A stretch of DNA of 64,000 nt from Paracoccus tegillarcae (GCF_002847305.1 NZ_CP025408.1:1943001-2007000), one strand, 5' to 3'; numbered from the stretch's first letter, positions 34,081-43,547 are shown. The notes: generated by a model not told the origin, from the letters alone. Made by a program: numbers and translations.

Positions 34081-34473
34081 TCAGCGGCGAAGAATATCGA
34101 GCAGCGTCGACGTCATCTGACGGCTCTGCTCGAACATGCGAAGATTGGCCTCATAGCTGCGGCTGGCTTCGCGCGAATCGGCCATCTCGATGACCAGATC
34201 CACGTTCGAGCCCTCGTAATAGCCATTCTGGTCGGCCATCGGATGCGCGGGGTCGAAGATCTGCGGCAGCTTGGTGCGATCCAGGATCGCCCGCGAGGCC
34301 GCGACCTCGCCGGTCGGGCGCCCGAAATCAGCGACCTGTTCAAAGCTGACCAGTTTGCGCCGATAGCCCGGCGTATCGACATTGGCGATATTTTCCGAAA
34401 CATGGCGCAGCCGGTCGGCCTGTGCCTTCATCCCGGATGCGGCCAGGCGCAGAGCAGAGATCGTTTCTGTCAT
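34081..34473 (-). CDS. flgC: Flagellar proximal rod protein FlgC
   Basis: This 130-residue rod protein has the N-terminal helix 'SALRLAASGMKAQADRLRHVSENIANVDTPGYRRKLV', the insert 'HPMADQNGYYEGSNVDLVIEMAD' and the C-terminal 'SREASRSYEANLRMFEQSRQM', all typical of FlgC. It is second in the flagellar operon, after flgB. Confidence 0.96.
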   Translation of the reverse strand: MTETISALRLAASGMKAQADRLRHVSENIANVDTPGYRRKLVSFEQVADFGRPTGEVAASRAILDRTKLPQIFDPAHPMADQNGYYEGSNVDLVIEMADSREASRSYEANLRMFEQSRQMTSTLLDILRR

Positions 34474-34482
34474 GAGATCACC

Positions 34483-34875
34483 TTAGGCCCGCCGGCCAAT
34501 GCTGGTCCGCATGATGTCGAGCGCCGAGCGATAGATGCCGACGGACAGCTCATGCTGGCCCCGCAGCTCTGCCGTCTTGATCATCTCAGCCTCGATCGAG
34601 ACGCTGTTGCCGTTTGGCGAGGGCTGTGCGTCATCGACAGTGACGCGCGCGGTGCCAGAGGACCAGAACGGCGTCGTCAGGTGCCGGGGATTGGTGCCGC
34701 GCAGCCCGTTGTCACCCTGGCCGCCGCGATAGGATTCGCCGAACGGCGTCACATCGCGTGCCGCGAAGCCCGGCGTATCTGCATTGGCGATATTGCGCGC
34801 GACAACCTTTTGCCGCTGCGCTGCGTGATCGGTCATGGCGCGAGCCATCTGGACCAGTTCTATTCGTTCAAACAC
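34483..34875 (-). CDS. flgB: Flagellar proximal rod protein FlgB
   Basis: This 130-residue rod protein includes 'ARAMTDHAAQRQKVVARNIANADTPGFAARDV' and the C-terminal 'ELSVGIYRSALDIMRTSIG'. The start is taken as GTG 34875 because AGAGGAG lies about 8 bases upstream; the in-frame extension to 34917 shows no conservation. It leads the minus-strand operon and diverges from fliI with a 98-bp shared promoter region. Confidence 0.93.
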   Translation of the reverse strand: MFERIELVQMARAMTDHAAQRQKVVARNIANADTPGFAARDVTPFGESYRGGQGDNGLRGTNPRHLTTPFWSSGTARVTVDDAQPSPNGNSVSIEAEMIKTAELRGQHELSVGIYRSALDIMRTSIGRRA

Positions 34876-34973
34876 CGAGGTTTCTCCTCTGTTCCGATAA
34901 CCCGGTCTTAACCCCAATAGGTTTAGAAACCGTTTCAGCGAGGCCAGACGGCGCCAACCTGGAGAAAGTCGAA

Positions 34974-36305
34974 GTGAATAAAATTGAATCGATTGTCGCG
35001 CGGATGGGGCAGGGCAGCTTTGTCACCCACTATGGCCGCGTCTCTGCCATTCGCGCGGGCGTGGTGGGGCTGTCGGGGTTGGGTGGCCGGGCCTCGGTCG
35101 GTGACCGCATCTCGTTGAAGCTGGATCAGCGGCAGATCGCGGGCGAGGTCGTTGCGCTGTCGCAGCGCCAGACTACAGTCCTGGCAGAGGGCAGTATCGA
35201 AGGGCTTTCCATCGGTGCCGAGGCGCAGTTGATTGGTGCGCCGGCGATTGCGCCCTGTGACGCCTGGATCGGGCGGATCGTGGATCCGCTGGGGCAACCG
35301 CTGGACGGGCGGCCCCTGCCGCGAGGGTCAGAGCCGCGCAGCTATCGTGCCACCGCGCCGTCTGCGGCCGGGCGCAAGCGGCTGGGCGCGAGGCTGAAGA
35401 CCGGGCTGGCGGTGCTGGACACGATGTTGCCGCTGGTGCGCGGGCAGCGGATGGGGCTGTTCGCGGGTTCGGGTGTGGGCAAGTCGACCCTGCTGTCGTC
35501 ACTGGCGCGCGGGATCGAGGCGGATGTCGTTGTCATCGCCATGATCGGCGAGCGAGGGCGCGAATTGCGCGAGTTCGTCGAAGAAACCCTGGGTCCCGAC
35601 GGAATGAAGCGCGCGATCATCGTAACGGCCACCTCTGATCAATCGCCCCTGATGCGCCGACGCTGTGCCTGGGCCGCCATGTCGGTGGCCGAGCATTTTC
35701 GCGATCAGGGTCGCCATGTGCTGTTCCTTGCGGACTCGATCACCCGTTTTGCCGAGGCGCATCGCGAGATCGCGCTATCTGCTGGCGAAAGCGCCAGTGA
35801 TCGCGGCTTTCCGCCATCGACCGCCAATATGATCATGGCGCTGGCGGAACGTGCGGGGCCCGGTCCTGACGGTGCGGGCGACATCACGGGTATTTTCAGC
35901 GTACTGGTCGCGGGTTCCGATATGGAGGAACCCATCGCGGATATCCTGCGCGGCGTTCTGGACGGGCATGTCGTGCTGGACCGCGCGATTGCCGAACGTG
36001 GACGATTTCCAGCCATCGACGTGGTGCGATCCGTTTCGCGTTCCCTGCCGGCGGCTGCCAGCGTCAAGGAGAACCGGCAGATTGCGCATGCACGGGCAGC
36101 CTTGGGGGCATATGCCGAGTCCGAATTGATGATCCGTGCCGGCCTCTATTCGCCCGGCACCGACCCAAAGCTGGACGAAGCGGTAAAGCTTTATCCACGT
36201 CTGGACGATTTCATTACGCTACGTCGCGATAGCGTCGCGGACAGCTTTTCGGCTTTGGGCGAGGCATTGACAGTTGCGGGGCGGGGCGGGTTGGCGCGTT
36301 CGTGA
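34974..36305 (+). CDS. fliI: Flagellum-specific ATPase FliI
   Basis: This 443-residue cytoplasmic ATPase energises flagellar type III export. It has an F1-like N-terminal barrel, the Walker A motif at about 165-172 ('GSGVGKST'), 'GERGRELREFVEETLGPDGM', and 'VLFLADSITRFAEAHREIAL' as Walker B. The C-terminal 'ESELMIRAGLYSPGTDPKLDEAV' matches FliI/SctN. The start is GTG 34974 with GGAG at 34961-34964. It diverges from flgB. Confidence 0.95.
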   Translation: MNKIESIVARMGQGSFVTHYGRVSAIRAGVVGLSGLGGRASVGDRISLKLDQRQIAGEVVALSQRQTTVLAEGSIEGLSIGAEAQLIGAPAIAPCDAWIGRIVDPLGQPLDGRPLPRGSEPRSYRATAPSAAGRKRLGARLKTGLAVLDTMLPLVRGQRMGLFAGSGVGKSTLLSSLARGIEADVVVIAMIGERGRELREFVEETLGPDGMKRAIIVTATSDQSPLMRRRCAWAAMSVAEHFRDQGRHVLFLADSITRFAEAHREIALSAGESASDRGFPPSTANMIMALAERAGPGPDGAGDITGIFSVLVAGSDMEEPIADILRGVLDGHVVLDRAIAERGRFPAIDVVRSVSRSLPAAASVKENRQIAHARAALGAYAESELMIRAGLYSPGTDPKLDEAVKLYPRLDDFITLRRDSVADSFSALGEALTVAGRGGLARS

Positions 36306-36423
36306 GCATGTCTGTGCAACTCTCTGGCGCGATAGCGGTTAATCATTGTTAGCCCCGTCGGGCTGACCATTGCGGCGGGTGACGAGAATTGCAACTGTCC
36401 GCCGGTTTCAAAAGGGAAGGCGC

Positions 36424-37155
36424 ATGGCGATAACCGAATATTTCATCCGCTATCTGCAGCGGCGTGATGAGATTGGCGAAGAAGATCTTTCGCGACTTAG
36501 GTCCATCAAGACCGACCATGTCAGTTTTGCGCCCGGAGAGGTGATCGTGCCCGCAGAGCGGATTGCGCGCCGCAGTTGCATGATGCTGCAAGGCATGTCA
36601 GCGCGCTCGCATCGACTGGTCGGACGCCCCGACGAACGCGTGATCACCGCCGTGCATGTGCCCGGCGATTTTGTCGACCTGCACGGCTTTGTTCTGGCCG
36701 GGCTGGAGCATTCTGTCGTGTCGCTTGGTCCGACCGAGATCGAGTTTATCGATCATGACGAACTGATCGACATCACGGAAAGCTTTCCGCATCTGACCCG
36801 GCTCTTGTGGATGGCCACGCTGATCGACGCGGCGATCCACCGGCAGTGGCTGGTCGCTGCCGCCTCGCTGCGGTCGAGTGCGCATCTGGCGCATCTGATT
36901 TGCGAGATTTATGTCAGGCTGAACGCGGTAGGGGCGGCCCAATCGCATCGCTTCTACTTGCCGCTGCTGCAACGCGAACTGGCTGAAATTCTTGGCTATT
37001 CGCCGATCCATATCAACCGTGCGGTCCGCGATCTGCGCGATCGGGGCTATTTGCGCTGGACCGGCAGCGAGGTCGAAATTCTGGATTGGCCCGGGCTTAG
37101 CCGGTTGGCGCGCTTTGATCCCACCTATCTGGATATGGAAAAGCACCGGCGCTGA
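36424..37155 (+). CDS. Crp/Fnr-family transcriptional regulator
   Basis: This 243-residue regulator has an N-terminal cyclic-nucleotide-binding-like barrel ('PGEVIVPAERIARRSCMMLQGMSARSH', 'VHVPGDFVDLHGFVL'). The dimerisation helix is followed by a winged helix of the Crp_2 type ('LLQRELAEILGYSPIHINRAVRDLRDRGYLRW'). It has no N-terminal cysteine cluster, so it is not an iron-sulphur FNR. The canonical cAMP-binding Arg-Ser/Thr pair is not evident, so the signal is unknown. The ribosome binding site GGAAGG precedes ATG 36424. Confidence 0.88.
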   Translation: MAITEYFIRYLQRRDEIGEEDLSRLRSIKTDHVSFAPGEVIVPAERIARRSCMMLQGMSARSHRLVGRPDERVITAVHVPGDFVDLHGFVLAGLEHSVVSLGPTEIEFIDHDELIDITESFPHLTRLLWMATLIDAAIHRQWLVAAASLRSSAHLAHLICEIYVRLNAVGAAQSHRFYLPLLQRELAEILGYSPIHINRAVRDLRDRGYLRWTGSEVEILDWPGLSRLARFDPTYLDMEKHRR

Positions 37156-37170
37156 GGCGCAGCACCGGGA

Positions 37171-38076
37171 TCACTGACACAGGCGCCAGCCGCCATTGCG
37201 GGCGGCCACGTCCAGATGCAGGTGGTCGTCATGGGCGGCATTGCTGCCGGGGCCCAGAACCGTCGAGAAATACAGGCAAGCGGCGCCGCGCACCGCGCGC
37301 TGAAAGGACTCGATCAGATCGCCACTATCCTCGCGCGGCGCCACCGGGATCGGCTCGGCGTCGCGGAACGTGAAACTGGCGATGTCGATGGCGTTTCCAT
37401 AGGCATGTTCGGAAAGTTTGGCCTCGCCGCCAGTGCCGATCCGGCCACGGCAATCATAGGTGGTTCCCATCTGCAGGCCCGACAGCGATGGCGCGCCGGG
37501 CATGCGACCGGCTGCAGGGCGAACGAAATCGCGCAGCCAGAAACCAAGCGCACGTGCCGTGTCGCAGCGCATGTTTGCGCCGCCGGCCAGTGTCACGCCG
37601 GGCAGGATATGTGTCACCCGGAGTGGGCGGGAGATGCCGCAATCGCGCTGGTCTGTGTCGGTGATCGCGGGCAATTCCTCATAGACCGTGCCCAGATCAT
37701 GTAGTGCCAACAGACAGGCCGAATAGTCGAAATCGCTTTCGCGCAGCGTCTGGTGAACTGGCGGCCCCGCAGGTTCTTCGGGTTCTTCGGGTTCAGCCGG
37801 GTCAGGGTTTGAGGGGGCTGCAACGGGACCGCCATCGTCAGGCAGGCCATCGGAGGCCGCCTGGGCAGGCGCGGTGTCGTCCTGTTCCTGCAGGCTGGGT
37901 CGATCCGCCGGGCGCTCGCCGCCGAGCGGTTCGCTGTCATCCGCCACGGGCGGGCGCTTGCCCTCGGTTACTGCCGGCTTTTCGGGCGGGCGCGTCGCCT
38001 CTGCCGTTTCAGATTGCGCCCATGCGCCGCCCATGGGCAGCATCAGTGCGGCAACCAGCGCGGCGAGGCGGATCAT
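37171..38076 (-). CDS. Extensin-family (LAS-type peptidase-like) protein
   Basis: This 301-residue secreted protein has a signal peptide ('LAALVAALMLPMGGAWA'). A Pro/Glu-rich linker (about 22-120) precedes the Extensin_C domain ('CLLALHDLGTVYEELPAI', 'CDTARALGFWLRDFV', 'SEHAYGNAIDIASF', 'HDDHLHLDVAARNGGW'). The SxHxxGxAxD and HxH motifs resemble zinc LAS peptidases that cut peptidoglycan peptides, although the family is not well characterised. It overlaps the L,D-transpeptidase gene by 4 bp, which supports a cell-wall role. Confidence 0.88.
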   Translation of the reverse strand: MIRLAALVAALMLPMGGAWAQSETAEATRPPEKPAVTEGKRPPVADDSEPLGGERPADRPSLQEQDDTAPAQAASDGLPDDGGPVAAPSNPDPAEPEEPEEPAGPPVHQTLRESDFDYSACLLALHDLGTVYEELPAITDTDQRDCGISRPLRVTHILPGVTLAGGANMRCDTARALGFWLRDFVRPAAGRMPGAPSLSGLQMGTTYDCRGRIGTGGEAKLSEHAYGNAIDIASFTFRDAEPIPVAPREDSGDLIESFQRAVRGAACLYFSTVLGPGSNAAHDDHLHLDVAARNGGWRLCQ

Positions 38077-39485
38077 TCCTGACCGGCCTCGGGCAAGGGC
38101 AGCGGCGCGCTGTCCGACAGGGCATTCGACAAGGCATCGGACAACGCATCCGAGATCGCCTGATCCTCTTCTGGGGTGCTCAGGGTCCGGGCCTCTGATT
38201 CAGTCGTGTCTTCGTGAACCGCATCGGGCAGTGGCGCGGTCGCCGCCGCTGGCAAGTCAGAGGTCGCCGGGGCGGGCAGCGTCGTGGTCGTCACTGCGGG
38301 CGTCGTTGCGTCATTGGCGGGCAGAGGCTCTGCCACCGTGGCTGCCGTATCCGTCGCCGGCGAGGTGGTCGGCGTTGCTGTCGTCGCGGGTTCAGCCGTG
38401 ACCGCCGTGGCAGCAGCCGTGCTGGCGACGGCCTCTGGTGTTTCGGGTGATGTCGCGCCGGTCACTTCGGCGATGGTTGTTCCGGGTTGCAGAAACTCGA
38501 CCGTGGTGACGCCGGGCTTGACCATGTTCGCCAATTCGCGCGCGTCCCAATTGGTCAACCTGACGCAGCCATTGGACTGATTGACGAACAGCCGCGATGG
38601 CGTCGGGGTGCCGTGAATGCCATAGGTCGGCTTGGACAGATCGATCCAGACGTTGCCCACGGGACCATTCGGTCCCGGCGGGATCGTCAACACCTTGTCG
38701 TTCTCGCCCTGCTTGAAATTGACCTTGGGGTTATAGGTGTAGTTCGGATCAAAGGCGATGGTCACGACCGTGTGGTTGCCCGACGGCGATGGCGTCGCAT
38801 CCGAGCCGACCGTCGCGGGATAATCGACAACCATATCGCCGTTGGCGTCATATCCGGCAACGCGGCGGGTTGCCTTGTCGATGATGATGCGCGTGACCTC
38901 GGCCTTGATCGGCTTGGATGGGGCGGTGACCTTGATCGTTGAACCGGGCACAAGTGCAACGCCGGGGTTCAGAAAGGCGATGAACTTGTCATCCATGTGA
39001 AACCGTTCGCCCAGTTTTTCGGCGACGCTGGTATAGGCCAGCGTGCTCATCTGGGCCTTTTCCGCGTAGTCGACCGGGATCGCGTCGACCAGACCCTCGG
39101 CATCGGCCTGCGTGATCGTATAGTCCTGCGTGACGGGGGTCGCTGCATAGGGTTGCAGCAAGTTCCAGACACTCGGATCCATGATGCCGTCCACGGGCAG
39201 ACCGGCACGCCGTTCAAAGGCCCTGATGGCGCTTTCGCTCATCCCGCCCTTGTAGCCGTCAATCACCCCCGGTGAGGTCCCCGAGCGGTCCAGCAGAATC
39301 TGGATTTTGGCAGTCAGCGCTGATCGCCCGGACGCGAGATCGCCTGCCGTATAGGTTGCGCCGTCTATCTGGGCTGCCGAAAAGCTGTCGGCGGCCTGTT
39401 GTTGCGCAATGGCGGTGCTGGCAAGCAGGGCGGGCAGAAGGCTGAGGCAAAGAGTCGCGAAAATGGGGGCGCGGCGCAGGGGCAT
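38073..39485 (-). CDS. L,D-transpeptidase (ErfK/YbiS family)
   Basis: This 470-residue periplasmic enzyme would form 3-3 peptidoglycan cross-links or attach proteins to the wall. It has a signal peptide (about 1-27) and a peptidoglycan-binding-like segment ('LDRSGTSPGVIDGYKGGMSESAIRAFERRAGLPVDG'). The YkuD domain has catalytic 'GIHGTPTP ... SNGCVRLTNWDA' at about 295-325. The last 130 residues are Ala/Thr/Pro-rich and low in complexity, probably a disordered tail. It is followed by an overlapping extensin-like gene. Confidence 0.92.
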   Translation of the reverse strand: MPLRRAPIFATLCLSLLPALLASTAIAQQQAADSFSAAQIDGATYTAGDLASGRSALTAKIQILLDRSGTSPGVIDGYKGGMSESAIRAFERRAGLPVDGIMDPSVWNLLQPYAATPVTQDYTITQADAEGLVDAIPVDYAEKAQMSTLAYTSVAEKLGERFHMDDKFIAFLNPGVALVPGSTIKVTAPSKPIKAEVTRIIIDKATRRVAGYDANGDMVVDYPATVGSDATPSPSGNHTVVTIAFDPNYTYNPKVNFKQGENDKVLTIPPGPNGPVGNVWIDLSKPTYGIHGTPTPSRLFVNQSNGCVRLTNWDARELANMVKPGVTTVEFLQPGTTIAEVTGATSPETPEAVASTAAATAVTAEPATTATPTTSPATDTAATVAEPLPANDATTPAVTTTTLPAPATSDLPAAATAPLPDAVHEDTTESEARTLSTPEEDQAISDALSDALSNALSDSAPLPLPEAGQE

Positions 39486-39628
39486 GTAAATCTCCGGTCT
39501 TGGCGAAAAATCAACATCCGCCTTTCCGCACCGTTGCGCCAGTGGTCATGTTATAAATTTTTGGTCAACGGGCCGTTCTTCGCGCTCGTCCCCCGTTTCC
39601 GGGCCGCAATTAAGCTAATGCGCCCCGG

Positions 39629-40411
39629 TCAGTTCTGTTCGTCATAGACCATGCGATGACCCACGGGGAAATATTGGCGCGAAAAGGCCAGCGGAATGGC
39701 GTCGGCCCATTCTGTCCGCTCGATCGTCAGTAGCACTGTGCCGGGCGTGACACCCATCGCCTCGGCGCAAGGGGCGCTGACGCACGCCGCCAGAATCGCC
39801 ACCCGAAAGCGAGTCGCTTGGGCGTTATGGGCAAGAAATTCGCCAGCCGAGCTTTTGACCAGATCCGAGTCCTTCAGCCCGGTCATCCGCTCGCGGTTCA
39901 GCCAGGTCTCTTCGGCGCAGTAGACCGCCCTATCGGCCAGATACAGCGCGCTGACATGGCTGACCGGGTCGCCATCGCGCAGTTTCAGGATCCGTGCGGT
40001 TTCATGGTCGGCGCCCTCGTGATCAAGCTGCAGCAACTTGTAGCCATATTCGGCGCCGGTAGCGCGGATTTCGCTGCGCAGCGGCGAAATTTCGCGGCTG
40101 GCGCCGAGACTCAGCCTTTGGTTGACCCGCGTGCCAAGCCGGCGGCGGCGTTCGACGATACCGCTTTCGGCAAGGTCGCGCATGGCGCGGTTGACCGTCG
40201 CCCTTGCGCAGCCCCAGTCGACCGCCAATTGCATTTCGGCAGGCACCAGGCTGCCAGGCGGCCATTCACCCGAACGGATACGTCCAAGGATCTGGTCGCG
40301 AATGGCCTGCCAGGTGTTGCCACGGTGCCCCGAAGGCGGGGCTTGGGTGCCGCGCAGGCGCGCGGCGGCGCTTTCGGGTAAGCGACTTATGGTTGAAAGT
40401 TCTCTCGTCAT
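39629..40411 (-). CDS. GntR/HutC-type regulator with UTRA domain
   Basis: This 260-residue regulator has an N-terminal winged helix ('WQAIRDQILGRIRSGEWPPGSLVPAEMQLAVDWGCARATVNRAMRDLAESGIVERRRRLGTRV'). It resembles the histidine-utilisation repressor subgroup. The UTRA effector domain follows ('SHVSALYLADRAVYCAEETWLN', 'EWADAIPLAFSRQYFPVGHRMVY'). It diverges from the MFS exporter gene and probably controls it; no hut genes are nearby. The ligand is unknown. Confidence 0.88.
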   Translation of the reverse strand: MTRELSTISRLPESAAARLRGTQAPPSGHRGNTWQAIRDQILGRIRSGEWPPGSLVPAEMQLAVDWGCARATVNRAMRDLAESGIVERRRRLGTRVNQRLSLGASREISPLRSEIRATGAEYGYKLLQLDHEGADHETARILKLRDGDPVSHVSALYLADRAVYCAEETWLNRERMTGLKDSDLVKSSAGEFLAHNAQATRFRVAILAACVSAPCAEAMGVTPGTVLLTIERTEWADAIPLAFSRQYFPVGHRMVYDEQN

Positions 40412-40601
40412 ATCCGCGCTTTATTAGTGTCACGTGGGTGCCTTCTGCACGGAAACGGACCGCGCGGCTACGCGGATCGAACCAATTTGTTTAGTTATTG
40501 TAAATATGTACCTATGGACAGGCGCAGCCAAAACGCGATTTCCATGCAGAAGCACTGCTGGTAGAGAATCCCCGACTATACGCAGTTTTGGCGGATCTTC
40601 G

Positions 40602-41807
40602 ATGAGTGTCACACAAGGGCAACAAGGCCGGAAGGCCAGTGGGACCGCTTGGCTGGTGCTGTGTTCGATCAGTCTGTGTCACCTGATCAACGACGTGATG
40701 CAGTCGACGCTGGCATCGATCTATCCGCTGCTGCAGGCAGAGTTTTCGCTAAGCTACGCGCAGATCGGGCTGCTGACCGCAGGCTTTCAGATTACCGCGT
40801 CGCTTTTGCAGCCCGTCGTGGGTGCGGTAACGGACCGTCATCCCCAGCCGCGTTCATTGCCGCTGGGAATGGCCTCGACCATGGTCGGGGTCGTGTTGCT
40901 GGGTACGGCGCAGCAATATGGAATGTTGCTGGCAGGGGCCATGCTGATCGGGATCGGTTCGGCCGTGTTCCATCCCGAAAGCTCGCGCGTTGCGCGGATT
41001 GCATCCGGCGGGCGCTTTGGCACTGCGCAGTCACTGTTTCAGCTGGGCGGCAATTTCGGGCAGTCGATGGGCCCGCTGCTGGCTGCCTTTGTGGTGGTGC
41101 CGCTTGGCCGGCCCGCGGTGGCCTGGTTTGCGGTTGCCGCGGCCCTTGGTTTGGCAATGCTGTGGCGCATCGGTGACTGGGCCGAGGGCCGGCGCCGCGC
41201 GAATACGACCATTGCCGATAAGAAGCTGCGTCTGCCGCGACCGGTCGTCACGCGCGCGATCATCGTGCTGGCCATTCTGGTCTTCACCAAGAATATCTAT
41301 GGTGCCAGCATGAACAGCTATCTTACCTTCTTTGTCATCGATCGCTTTGGCCTCGGTGCGCAGGGTGCACAGATGATCCTGTTTCTTTTTCTGGCCGGGA
41401 TGGCCGCCGGGGTGATGCTGGGCGGCATCGTTGGGGATCGCATTGGCACATTGCGGGTGATCTGGTTTTCGATCCTCGGCGTGCTGCCCTTTACCCTGCT
41501 TCTGCCGCATGTGGGTTTGGTGGCCACCGGTGTGCTGTGTGTTGTCATCGGATTGATCCTGGCCTCGGCCTTCCCCGCCATTATCGTCTTTGCGCAGGAA
41601 CTGGTGCCGGGGCGCACCGGAACGATTGCCGGGCTGTTCTTTGGCTTTGCCTTCGGGATGGGCGGCATCGCGGCTGCGGTGCTGGGCGTTCTGGCCGATG
41701 CGACCAGCATCCGCTTTGTCTTTCTGCTGTGTTCGGCGCTGCCGGTTCTGGGCTGCCTGACCATCCTGCTGCCACGCATCCCACAGCTTGAACCCGGCGC
41801 CACATGA
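40602..41807 (+). CDS. MFS transporter, fosmidomycin-resistance type
   Basis: This 401-residue exporter has 12 predicted membrane helices and belongs to the Fsr/FosR group of the major facilitator family. Diagnostic parts are 'ISLCHLINDVMQSTLASIYPLLQAEFSLSYAQIGLLT', 'GAVTDRHPQPRSLPLGM', 'GIGSAVFHPESSRVARIASGGRFGTAQSLFQLGGNFGQ' and 'IVFAQELVPGRTGTIAGLFFGFAFGMGG'. ATG 40602 follows a 190-bp regulatory gap shared with the divergent GntR gene. Its stop overlaps the next gene by 4 bp. The true substrate is not known. Confidence 0.9.
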   Translation: MSVTQGQQGRKASGTAWLVLCSISLCHLINDVMQSTLASIYPLLQAEFSLSYAQIGLLTAGFQITASLLQPVVGAVTDRHPQPRSLPLGMASTMVGVVLLGTAQQYGMLLAGAMLIGIGSAVFHPESSRVARIASGGRFGTAQSLFQLGGNFGQSMGPLLAAFVVVPLGRPAVAWFAVAAALGLAMLWRIGDWAEGRRRANTTIADKKLRLPRPVVTRAIIVLAILVFTKNIYGASMNSYLTFFVIDRFGLGAQGAQMILFLFLAGMAAGVMLGGIVGDRIGTLRVIWFSILGVLPFTLLLPHVGLVATGVLCVVIGLILASAFPAIIVFAQELVPGRTGTIAGLFFGFAFGMGGIAAAVLGVLADATSIRFVFLLCSALPVLGCLTILLPRIPQLEPGAT

Positions 41808-43546
41808 TCGCAGCCGGGCAGTTCTTTCACATCAGTCCCGACTGGTGCGGCGAGGAGCGGCTGGCCCAGATCTTTCGCCAGAACGGTTATCAGGTGCTGG
41901 GTCACGAAAAGGGGGCGCTGGCCGCAGATATCCTGATGGCGCATGCGCAGGGCAGTCGTCCCCTGCAGGACCATTCCGGCATAACCTTGTTCACGGGGTT
42001 GCACCGCGTCGACAGTTTCTGGCGTCCGCCACTCGAGGCTTGGCGCGCATTCGCCTTTCTTGATCAGCAGTTTCCGCAGGCCAGGTTCATTCTGACCACG
42101 CGTGATCCCGATGGCTGGATGCTGGATCGCATGACCCGCGATGGTGGCGTGATTGCGCGCTGCTATGCCCACCATCTTGACCAACCCGAAGAGGCGCTGC
42201 TGCGCATCTGGCGGCGCGACTGGCTGGACCATCTGGCGGCGGTCGAGGCGTATTTTGGCAGTGATCCCCGCCTGATCCGCGTGGATATCGACCGCGAGAC
42301 CCCCGCCCAGTTTTGCCAGCGGCTGGACCAGGTGCTGCCTACCCCGCTGGATCAGCGACCCAAGGCGCAGGGCTGGGTGCCAGGGCTCAAACAGTCCCTT
42401 GAGCAACAACTGGCCGCGACAATGGACCGGCCCCGCGCAATGCCGCCATCGGACGATCCAGAACTTGCCGAGGATATCGCCGCCTATTGCCTCAAGGGTG
42501 TCGCGCCCGAAGGTGGGACGCTGAACGGCGTTTCGGGGCTGTACTGCGTCTGGGATGGTGATGAAAGCGTCGTGAACCGCGACGGCCGGGCGCTGCCCTA
42601 TGCCATCGGGACACCGCCTGGCGGCGGCGGTCTGGTTGCGATGCTTCAACCCAATCCCGATTTCAAACGCGCCCGCGCAGAAGGTGTCATCAACGATATC
42701 CTGCGCCTTGGCCGCAGCGATCCGGTGCGGATCGACATGCAGGATGCCCGCCGGATGGGACTGCCAGACGGTCCGTCGCTAGGTGTGCCGGTGCTTTGTT
42801 ATAACCGCCGCGAAGCTGCGCGAAACGTGGTGCTGTGGCCCTTGCCAGGACTGCATGAGATCGGCGCGCCGGGCCAGCCGCAGGCGGAATGCGGCGATCA
42901 TATCCCCTTTGACGCCAAGCAGGACCGGCTGGTCTGGCGCGGCCATATCTCTGGCTCGGCGGTGCCCCACGACCAGTTCGGACGGCAGCCCTCGCATCAG
43001 ATATTGGACCAGTTGCGCGATGCGGGTGATGATCATGCGGCGCAGATGGCGGCGTTCGAGCGGCTGTGCGATGTGCCACGCTTTGCCTTTATACGGCGCT
43101 GGATGGATCACCCGGATTTTGACATCGGTCTGGTCATCGCCTGGCGCTATCGCGATCTGGCCAGCCATCCACTGCTGGCGCCGTTCACAAGGCCGCGCGT
43201 CGGGGCGGACTATTTCCAGCGTTTCCGTTATCAATTGACGCTGGCCGGCTATGACCACGGCTCGAATTTCATCGGCGCGATCAACAGCCAGTCGGTGCTG
43301 CTGAAAGAGGAGGACGGATGGGAGGTATATTATCTGGGCCGCTTCAAGCCGTGGCAGCACTATATTCCCGTGCAGTTGCATTGCCTCGATCTAGAGGACA
43401 AGCTGGCCTGGGCCCGCGCCAACCCCGAACGTTGCAAGCAGATGTCGGCGGCTGCGCGGGCCGAAGTTGTGCGTCTGGCCAATCCCGCCGCGCGGCGCGC
43501 CTTTTTGGGCCATATCCTGGACGGGTTGGCCACAGCAGGAAGATAA
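41804..43546 (+). CDS. Sulfotransferase-like / GT90 glycosyltransferase fusion
   Basis: This 580-residue cytosolic protein has two parts. The first 200 residues look like a bacterial sulfotransferase ('CGEERLAQIFRQNGYQVLGHEKGALAADILMAH', 'FAFLDQQFPQARFILTTRDPDGWM', then a 'HHLDQPE' helix). The second part (about 310-580) is a CAP10/GT90 glycosyltransferase ('RLVWRGHISGSAVP', 'YQLTLAGYDHGSNFIGAINSQSVLLKE', 'GRFKPWQHYIPVQLHCLDLEDKLAWARAN'). GT90 enzymes transfer xylose or glucose in capsule and LPS. The N-terminal active-site pattern is not fully canonical. Genes around it give no pathway. Confidence 0.75.
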   Translation: MIAAGQFFHISPDWCGEERLAQIFRQNGYQVLGHEKGALAADILMAHAQGSRPLQDHSGITLFTGLHRVDSFWRPPLEAWRAFAFLDQQFPQARFILTTRDPDGWMLDRMTRDGGVIARCYAHHLDQPEEALLRIWRRDWLDHLAAVEAYFGSDPRLIRVDIDRETPAQFCQRLDQVLPTPLDQRPKAQGWVPGLKQSLEQQLAATMDRPRAMPPSDDPELAEDIAAYCLKGVAPEGGTLNGVSGLYCVWDGDESVVNRDGRALPYAIGTPPGGGGLVAMLQPNPDFKRARAEGVINDILRLGRSDPVRIDMQDARRMGLPDGPSLGVPVLCYNRREAARNVVLWPLPGLHEIGAPGQPQAECGDHIPFDAKQDRLVWRGHISGSAVPHDQFGRQPSHQILDQLRDAGDDHAAQMAAFERLCDVPRFAFIRRWMDHPDFDIGLVIAWRYRDLASHPLLAPFTRPRVGADYFQRFRYQLTLAGYDHGSNFIGAINSQSVLLKEEDGWEVYYLGRFKPWQHYIPVQLHCLDLEDKLAWARANPERCKQMSAAARAEVVRLANPAARRAFLGHILDGLATAGR

Positions 43547-43547
43547 G

